Assembly: GCA_030247885.1 (NCBI GenBank)
Contig: JAPDRO010000009.1
Location: 124,001-188,000 of the forward strand
Origin: Taxawa tesnikishii (nom. ined.)
Taxonomy: Eukaryota; Ascomycota; Dothideomycetes; Dothideales
Length of the DNA stretch: 64,000 nucleotides
Reading direction: 5' to 3'
Below are positions 56,750 through 64,000 of the stretch, piece after piece. A program made the position numbers and the translations under genes. Position 1 is the first letter of the stretch. Each line of letters starts with the position of its first letter. Under the pieces are notes generated by a model. That model saw only the letters and a program-made list of their open reading frames with translations. It ran no database searches and was not told the DNA's origin.

Positions 56750-58658
56750 TCAGAGCTCCTCCTTCGTGCTCTGCGCACCGCTCTCCACATCCCCCGACCC
56801 AGCACCACTCACAGGCCTGCTCCCCATGCTCTTTCTCTGCTCCTTCTCCCTGGCCCTGGCCTCGGCGTTCGCCTTCTCCGCCTCCAGACCGACTTTTGTC
56901 TCCTCGTGCTGCGCGCTCAGCTGCTTCTTCTTGATGAAGAAGCTGATCAGCAGCCCGACCGCGCTGAAGCAGACGTACATGATCCACATGGTGTGCAGGC
57001 TGTCCGCGAACGCCGTCCTCGCGACCTCGCGCTGCGCCGGCGGCAGGGCGTCGACGACCTCCACGTTCGCGCCGGCCCCGGAGCCGGAGAGCTGCTGTGC
57101 GGCCTGCGCGCCTAGGGCGGAGCGTAACGTGCCGCTGCGCTGCTGCATTTGGTTCTGGTAGACGACGCCCCCGATGACGACGGAGATGGATGTTGCGAGC
57201 TGGCGGATGAAGCCGAAAGTCGCGGTCGCGGTGGCGATGTCGCGCGGTGGGACGTTCGTCTGAAGCGCGATGAGCGGGGATTGGAAGTTCGGGCCGATAC
57301 CCAGACCGGCGATGATCTGGTAGATGATAAGTTTGGCCCAGCTGCTGTTGACGCGCAAGTCGACGAAGAGGCCGTAGCCGAGCGTCATGAAGAAGAAGCC
57401 GAAGTAGATGCAGGGTAGGTAGCGCCCGGTCTTGCGGATGAAGACGCCGGTGCCGGCTGAGGCGATAGAGAGAGATGGCGGTCGGCAGAATGTAGACGCC
57501 GGAGAGGAGGGGTGTCGCGCCGCGCACGACTTGGAAGTAGAGCGGGAGGTAGTAGGAGCCGGCGATGAAGACCATGCCGTGGATGAAGACGACGCCGAGG
57601 GCAGCGACGTTGGAGCTGTATTTGAAGAGGCGTAGTGGCATGACGGGGTATTTGGCGATTTTCCACTCGTTGATGACGAAGAGGCCCCAGGTCACGACGC
57701 CGAAAACGAGCAGACAGATGACGATCGCGGAGTCCCATGGATAGGTGATGCCGCCGTACTCCAGACCGAACAGGAACATAAGCGTACCGCCAACGACGGT
57801 CAGGGATCCGGTCCAGTCGATTGCCTTGAGACCATCCCAGATTGGCGTCTTGGGCGTCTTAAGGTCAAGGAAGAAGAGGATGACGAAGAAGGCAAGACCG
57901 TCAAGCGGGAGGTTGATGTAGAAGCACCACCTCCAGCTCACCTTCTCCGTGAAAACGCCTCCGATGACAGGTCCAATGGCACTTGCTAGAGCCCAGACAC
58001 CACCGATGATACCGAAATAGGCTCCTCTGCTTCGCAAGCTAAACAAATCCGAAATGCAGATGTTGACCAGAGTGACCAGTCCGCCGCCGCCCATACCTTG
58101 GACTGCACGAGCCGCAATCAGCATGCCAATGCTGTTGGATAGGGCAGCGACGAGGGATCCGACCATGAAGACGATGTTGGCAAGCAAGAGGACGGGCTTG
58201 CGACCGAAGATGTCGGAGATCTTTCCCCATGACGGCGTGCTGGCGGAGTTGGCGAGCAGGTACGCAGAACCGATCCAGGTGTATCCGGCGCTAGAGTGGA
58301 AGTGCTCCGAGATGGTAGGAAGTGCTGTGGTGATGATTGTTACGTCGAGAGCTGCAAGGAAGACGGCCATTCCCAGCGCGGCCATAATAATGGCGATTTT
58401 GCCCTTGCTCCTCTTGTCAAGCGGGGTGAACTCCTCGGAGGCGGGGTTGCTCGCATCTTTTGGGTCGTCCTTGGGCTTCTCTTCCAGTGCTCCAGTCGAC
58501 ATATCTGAACCGGTCCTCTCTCCGAGACTCTTCTCTTCACCCTCCTTGGTCTCATTCAACGGGACGGCATTGGTGTCTGCCGCGCCTGGACCAGCCTCTG
58601 CGGCGACCTCGCCCTTCGCGTTGTTGTTTGTGTCTTGAAGCTTCTCTTGCCCGCTCAT
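56750..58658 (-). CDS. MFS multidrug efflux transporter (DHA2-type, 14 TM)
   Basis: Drug:proton antiporter of the plasma membrane, single exon, about 636 residues from the ATG at 58658. A long acidic cytosolic N-terminus precedes TM1 (IAIIMAALGMAVFLAALDVT, with motif D1 LDVTIITTALPTI). Then TWIGSAYLLANSASTPSWGK, motif A DIFGRKPVLLLAN, motif B ARAVQGMGGGGLVTLVN, motif C GIIGGVWALASAIGPVIGG, and FTEKVSWRWCFYINLPLDGL. The second half ends in a charged tail. The frame is interrupted near 57467-57475, where one TC unit appears lost from a short TC repeat. Beyond it, SAGTGVFIRKTGRYLPCIYF and the last TMs continue. Fungal members export toxins or azoles; the substrate here is unknown. Confidence 0.92.
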
Positions 58659-59227
58659 GTTGCCGGTGTTTGGCCGTAACCGTTCGTTGTCGAAGGAGGG
58701 GAAGGCGATGGCTGAAGCAAGGTGCAAGAAGGTTGGGCTAGCTCACCTTATGTATGTTTGTACAACGGTTGAAGGGAGCCATTGTTAGCGAGCAGGACCT
58801 GACGGAATGAGCACGAGCAGCTCGTTTCTCGGAGGCGATTTTCTTCCTAATGGGGCTATGGTCGGGTTTAAGGCGCGGCTCTCGCCCTTGGAGAAGTGCC
58901 GATTATCCCCGCCACATGCGATTCTTTGCTCTATGTGACTTCCCGGCAAGATCGAATGACGATGCAGCAGCCTCCCAACCTCTCCTTTCCGATGCTGGAC
59001 GAGCACGAGCAGAGTGAAACACAGTGAGAGGTTTTCTATTGCCCCGCTATGGCCATCGGCTTGTTTTCCCGGTGTCACAGTAAACCCCGGCCCGACTTCC
59101 ATACAGAGATCCACCTGTCAAAACATCCCTGGAAGCTTGGCCCTGAGAGCTTCTCCTCCTTCCGGTCCGGAGTATATCAGCTCTTCGCTTCACTTCACTT
59201 CACCTGACCCCTCACTTACATACACAC

Positions 59228-59249
59228 ATTGCATTGCATTGCATTGCAT
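59228..59249. repeat. (GCATT)n pentanucleotide repeat
   Basis: Four copies of GCATT/CATTG in tandem within noncoding DNA. Confidence 0.8.
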
Positions 59250-60010
59250 GCTGGTGCTTACGCCCAGAACATGTATCCGACACAGCTGCCAACAACAGGT
59301 AGAGACGACAGCAACTTGGCACTGCTGACGAATGGAGAGAAAGTGTCATAACTCCGAACCGAGCAGGGCGGGCGGACGATGACATGCATGCCAAGGGTCT
59401 CTAACAGGAGGTGTAAGCAAAGAACTAGGGCACCGCAAGGGAGGGAGGAAGGGCTTCTGCCATGTCCGACACATGGCATGCCTTAATCGCTTCCATGGAA
59501 CGGCTTGTCCAGAGTCCGCATTTGCCAAAACAGGTCATGCCACGGTCGTCTTAATTTCTCCATTAGTTCATACGTAGTGCTTCCAAGAGCCTGAGCTGAC
59601 TGACTGACTGATCATCATCGTACGGCAGCCGTAACCCGCAGCATCCGCGTAGAAGACTCGGGTCCGATATGTGTCGTGCTCATTGCGAGTGCCCAGCTGC
59701 AGTTATGAAGATTTAAAGAATTGAACATCTGAGGCTCCTGATGCGTGCGAAACAACGACCTTGCAGAGACGACGGCATTCAAAAGATTGATCGAGGCGAC
59801 TCATGCGAACACTTCATGTGGTTGCAGAAGGCGGTGCCCCATGCTGTTCGAACGTCTGATTTTCTGGTGGTTGCCAGTAATGATATCCCGGTGGCAGAGC
59901 GTAGGGGCAATTTTGGGTGGTGACGGCTTGTCGCTCTCGCCATCATCAGTCAAGTATTCAGATGAGGTGTGCAGTCATGCTATATCCTTTCTCCCACGCA
60001 GTTGCAGAGG

Positions 60011-60047
60011 TGAGTAAGTAAGTAGGTAGGTAGGTAGGTAGGTAGGT
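60011..60047. repeat. (GTAG)n tetranucleotide repeat
   Basis: About nine tandem GTAA/GTAG units some 360 bp upstream of the Cys-rich gene at 60410. Likely polymorphic in length. Confidence 0.85.
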
Positions 60048-60409
60048 CGCTACGTGAGGAAGGTGGGACACAATCCTAGTCGTGGTCGTGCTTTCCTGTT
60101 TGGGCAACTCTGACGCACGCAAACATCACCTTCACGGCTTCCAAACAGCGAAATAACAATCGCATCTTTTCCTCCTCACCGCTCGAGCCCATACACCACA
60201 CCTTGTATCATTCACAACCTACTACTGTTCTATCTCTGCCTTACGGTGACAGCTCTTTCGTACTCAAACGTCATAACCCCGGAACAGCGAATACGACAGC
60301 ATCGTCTCGTTCGCGTCGTTCAGAGCCGTCACCACAACATCACACACAGATCGCTCAGCACAGTCACAGTTCGTTCATTGCAACGCCATACCATCTCTAG
60401 ATTGCAGGT

Positions 60410-62447
60410 ATGTGTAAGCAAACCTTCCACAACTTCGCCTGCTCTCATGGAGGCACCGTCGAGGACCACTGCGAGCTCTACAATCCGCCCTTCTCCATCA
60501 TGTTTTGCGACAACTACACGATCGAGGTTTATGATCATGCCGAGCTGTGCAGTGCTTGGATCTGTGCACAGTCCAAGGAATTTATCATCTACTACGGGAT
60601 GTACACTACATGGGAGGGATTGCGTCCACGCTGCGAGGCCAAACTGCAAGCCGCCAACAATTGCCGCGCAAAGATCAACCAGGCAAACGCGAAGGCATTG
60701 ATCACCCAAGATGCGACTCAGATACGCACGTTGGACATTCTCAAATCCTACTTGGAAACAAATTATCACGAGCTCCGTTCCGAAGGGATGGATCTGAAGA
60801 TGAAGATTAAGGCGCTCGAGGGCTCCATGAACGAGGCCCGCAATCGCCGACTGGCCAATCCAACCGCCTCTCTAGGCGACATACCTGGGTTCGGAAAGTT
60901 AGCGCCAAGCATACCCAAGACTCCTGAGGGATTTGCCTTGCACCCAACGGCGCCCATAGTTCCACAGCAGCCTTTGTCAAAGCTACAGACACTTTCCGTG
61001 AACGGCCTCAATTCATACGTGTCATCAAAGTCAGCGGCGAGCCCTCTAGCGACGTCCACACACCGATCCTTGATCAAACTAGGAAGCTCCAGCATCACGC
61101 CAACCCACAAGCCATTGAAGCGAACACCAAAGTCCAAATCACAAAGCAAGCCAACGTTCACGGTCTCTGAATCGGGAGGAACGCGCCGCAGCAAGAGACT
61201 CTCAACGAAACAAAAAGTTTCCTATGAAGAACCCTCGTCTTCACCGTCAAGCTCGCCATCTCCGAGCAAGTCAATCGTGACCATGCAGCCTTCAACCTCC
61301 AAGAAACGTGGCAGCTTGCTCAGCAACGTCACTCTACTGTCTCAAAGGCGCAAAAACCCGGACGAAGGCGAACATGCCAATGCAGAATCCGAAGATGATA
61401 GCGAAGCATCGACAACAACTGCTGTCGGGAGCTGGAAGTACACGTCGTCCCCGTCAAAACAGGAGCCCATGTCGGCAAGCCAGTCCAGATTTCCGCCTAC
61501 CTTGTCCGGGGCAGGAACGGCTCCCATGACGTTTAACGTGCTCCCGATACTGAAGCACAAGATGTTGGAGAGTGCCGAGCAGGTGTTCAGGGACGCGCTT
61601 CACGCAAAGATGGAGAAGAGGAACCGAATCGGCATCTTACAGACCCCCGTACACCGGTGCAGAACGCTTGGTTCTCTAGGACCGAACAAATACCTTTCAA
61701 TCCGGAAACAAACGACAAGCCCACATTTGCATATCTCTCATCGAACCTCAAGACTGCTTTGGAAAACTACGGTCACGTTAACATCTGGTCTCAGTGTCCG
61801 CAAGCAATGAGTATGCATAAGATGCTACCTACGGACATTTCGACACAGCACGTACGGTCCACGTCGCCTGGTCAGACCACATTCATCGGAACCACTCATT
61901 CAATCGCTAACAATGTTGACCTTGCTTTGGGAGATACGTTGGAATGCCAGCAAAGCTCGTATGGCTCTAGTTTGGGTGACAGTGGTCATTCCTCGGGGGC
62001 ACACTTGAGCAGAGTTTGAGCGGCAATGGACTGCAACAATCCCTTCAAGGAAGCACTACCCCGGGATTTTTGTCAAGTCTCTTCATGGAAGCTTTCACAA
62101 CCAACACAACGATGTTATCAGGCATCACAGCGGACTACGGTGGCCAGCAACCCACTTACACGGCCGAACCCTTTCCCACCCTTGGAGACAACACTATGCA
62201 AGAATACCCACCAGATCCCTTGATGGGCTTTGCTCCAGCTGACACGGCGAGAATCTCGGACGGCACGATCGATCGTGTTGGACTTCACGACCGTATGATG
62301 GCCAACAACCTCAACACCGGCCTTGAAGCGCCGCTCGACACCCAGGCGAACCCAGGGTTTAACTCAAGTTACATCAACATGCCGCAGCCCGTCGGAGACC
62401 AAGCCATGCCGGGTCTTAACCCGCAGCTGGGGAGCACGTTTGGTTGA
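60410..62447 (+). CDS. Cys-rich N-terminal, Ser-rich protein of unknown function
   Basis: No intron seen; about 679 residues. The N-terminus has nine regularly spaced Cys with His (MCKQTFHNFACSHGGTVEDH, CELYN, FCDNY, LCSAWICAQ), suggesting a small metal-binding or disulfide domain. A helical stretch (LETNYHELRSEGMDLKMKIK) follows. A long Ser/Thr/Pro-rich part with basic clusters (GGTRRSKRLSTKQK) suggests a nuclear protein. There is a conserved-looking hydrophobic segment (TFNVLPILKHKMLESAEQVF) and a Gln/Asn/Met-rich C-terminus. Two single-base losses in a CCCCC run (61644-61648) and a GGGGG run (61995-61999) split the frame. With both restored the frame runs to the stop at 62447. I do not recognise a named family. 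Confidence 0.72.
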
Positions 62448-62781
62448 ACCCCAGCGGGTGTCAGTCACACCGACTTAACGACTTTCCCATCGGTTCCTGC
62501 CCAGTCCTCTGCGACCAGTAGAGTCTCACAGGTCTAGCCAACTTGTGAAACTGACACCAGTTTCAACCAATGCCGAGAGCGATCGCTCGAAGACCAGTTG
62601 CTCCGAGCACTAGAAAGAGTAGACACAGTTCTTCACAAGAGCATTGCTGCAAAATCCCAACCGGAGGGGCCCGCTATCTGCAGGGTGGGCAATGCACGGA
62701 TATTTATACATTATAGAGAAGTGGATAACAATTGAATACACTGAATATACTGAATATTCAGTTGTTATTCAGTGATTTATA
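62448..62781. other. spacer with AT-rich palindrome cluster
   Basis: About 330 bp between two tandem unknown genes. The right half is unusually AT-rich and holds the inverted repeats listed separately. Confidence 0.5.
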
Positions 62782-62795
62782 ATGATGAATATTCA
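62739..62795. repeat. AT-rich cluster of TGAATA/TATTCA inverted repeats
   Basis: A perfect 14-bp palindrome ACTGAATATTCAGT (62749-62762) is flanked by the inverted pair CACTGAATA (62739-62747) and TATTCAGTG (62766-62774). A second palindrome TGAATATTCA lies at 62786-62795, overlapping the start of the next frame. It could be a binding-site array or fold as a cruciform. Confidence 0.65.
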
Positions 62796-63580
62796 GTCAT
62801 TCTCTACCCTGGCTATCTGTTTTGCAGACGCCAATCAGCTGGATAACGACACAGTCGGTTACGCCACAACAGATTCCAACCCATCTTGCCCAAGCCCTCA
62901 CACCCTTCTTTCCCGTCCTCCCGCAATGAATGAGATTCCACAAGTCGAGTCAACCTGTGGGATGGACACCGGCACCGAAGCGCTCCCGGAACTACAACTC
63001 GACAGCCAACTTCAAGACCTACGACATCGAGATGTACTGGGTCAAGAGCTGAGGAGCGGCAACGGCTCTATACTCTCCAGACTCCAGCTGATCAGGCCAG
63101 CCCCTCCCAAAACGTGGGCAGAGTGGCAAGCGGAGGGTGAAGCATGGCAGAAAGATCAGGCTATCAGGAAGGCAGAAGAGCAGCAAAAGGGGAGAGTGAA
63201 GAAGGCCATGAAGAGGGCAGCAGGCCCGAAACCCGTCGGACCAAAGGTATCCAAGCCCCCAAAGAGACGTGGTGTGAAACCTGGCTACAGACAGAGCCTG
63301 TACAAGCAGTTATGCCGCTGTGCGGATGCGTCTCGCCGTACGTGCACTTGATCGAGTTCGAGCAAGGCGTCGACTGCAAGGTCAGGCAAGGAGGCGGTGT
63401 TTCCGTAGCAATTGCAAGGCGTGTGGCAAGACGCTACAAGAGCGAAGGTGGTCTGGGGTACCACGAGAGAGGAGTGATTTGTACTGCACGTGGCTCCGTT
63501 TCGGCAAAAGCGAAGACGGCGAGTATCCATACTACCACAACGTGTGCGGCAAACGACACAAAACAGAGCAGCGACTGTGA
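62782..63580 (+). CDS. possible Cys-rich basic protein, function unknown
   Basis: The first frame (62782-63351) is acidic, then strongly basic: APPKTWAEWQAEGEAWQKDQ, KAEEQQKGRVKKAMKRAAG, PPKRRGVKPGYRQSLYK. It stops soon after. The next frames carry Cys-rich peptides that fit end to end: LCGCVSPYVHLIEFEQGVDC, then CFRSNCKACGKTLQERRW and YCTWLRFGKSEDGEYPYYHN, VCGKRHK, ending at 63580. Two single-base losses (near 63310 and 63395) would explain this and give 266 residues. The Cys pattern suggests metal binding. An unrecognised intron or a decayed gene are alternatives. The gene follows another Cys-rich gene in the same direction. Confidence 0.4.
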
Positions 63581-64000
63581 AATCACGAAAAGGACCCGCA
63601 CGGGCTCTGCATGCCGGTGGTCTGGGCGAGCCGCGCTTCGACGGAATCGTTCTAGATGGGTGGTGGGGGAGGAGGAAAAGGGGAGATTGTTTTTGGCTGA
63701 ATGGGATGTGATGAGCGCTTCACTCCCTTCTTGAGCCACCGTCCTGTCTTTTCTTTTGATCTCTGTCACTGGCCGTGCGACAGATGACCATGCGTTTTTT
63801 TGGAAGCGAACGAGAAACATGAAAACACCATACACACACACACACACTCCCTCTCTCTTTCTCCCAGCCTTTCATCCGTCTTCGTTTTGCTCTCCTGTAT
63901 AGATCCGCCAGCGAAACAGTCACGTAAACTCCGCAACGAACACCGACGAGACTCGACGCTTCAGCCTACGCAAGAACAACAACGCCCAGTTGCTTAGGCC
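63581..64000. other. right edge, no gene seen
   Basis: Contains a (CA)n tract near 63831-63846 followed by a CT-rich stretch to about 63865. No coding region supported. Confidence 0.45.

Larger units (their letters stand above)
58659..60409. other. 1.75-kb intergenic region with two microsatellites
   Basis: Divergent promoters of the efflux transporter and the Cys-rich gene. Contains (GCATT)n at 59228-59249 and (GTAG)n at 60011-60047. No gene supported. Confidence 0.45.

Noticed and set aside
2022-63580. Genome-wide programmed -1 frameshifting at the homopolymers
   Set aside because: The sites lack a common slippery heptamer and downstream structure, and hit unrelated housekeeping genes. 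Sequence error is far simpler.
1-64000. tRNA or rRNA genes, CRISPR arrays
   Set aside because: No box A/box B pair with a cloverleaf was found by eye and no rRNA-like sequence. CRISPR is not expected in this nuclear fungal DNA.

Overview
The window looks like nuclear DNA of a filamentous ascomycete (Pezizomycotina). A Dothideomycete is the best guess. The evidence is dense genes with short GT-AG introns (about 45-140 bp), a wetA conidiation regulator, an LSD1 homologue with a C-terminal HMG box, a PTH11/rhodopsin-like membrane protein, and a GPI-anchored wall protein with TPGG-type repeats. About 23 protein genes, one gene relic and one gene fragment can be supported. I saw no rRNA, no convincing tRNA, no CRISPR and no intact transposon.

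Left part (0-22 kb): a decayed 2-oxoglutarate/Fe(II) oxygenase relic; a large GPI-type repeat wall protein with an in-frame stop; a neutral ceramidase divergent from a rhodopsin-like membrane protein; a small two-repeat protein behind a TATA-type promoter; the ER retention receptor ERD2; a repeat-rich basic protein of unknown function; and a hexose-type MFS transporter.

Middle (22-42 kb): a 12-knuckle CCHC protein (CnjB-like); the splicing factors Ntr2 and SmG head to head; wetA divergent from a dihydroxy-acid dehydratase; a Myb-like factor; an aldo-keto reductase divergent from a secreted quercetinase-like bicupin; and EMC6. A short decayed copy of the ERD2 3' end sits between the cupin and EMC6.

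Right part (42-64 kb): a conserved helical protein; a vezatin/Inp2-like membrane protein; a metallo-beta-lactamase-fold protein; LSD1-HMG; dynamitin; a 14-TM drug efflux MFS; and two Cys-rich proteins of unknown function.

The main window-wide pattern is that at least 13 genes, several of them essential (ERD2, dynamitin), have their reading frame interrupted by the apparent loss of one base, nearly always in a run of identical bases. One further case is the loss of one TC unit. All are losses and none is a gain. This points to uncorrected homopolymer indels in the assembly rather than true pseudogenes, so coordinates below are given for whole genes across these points. The genes mostly act alone. 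The notable functional pairings are the Ntr2/SmG shared promoter and the wetA upstream region with AbaA-type sites.
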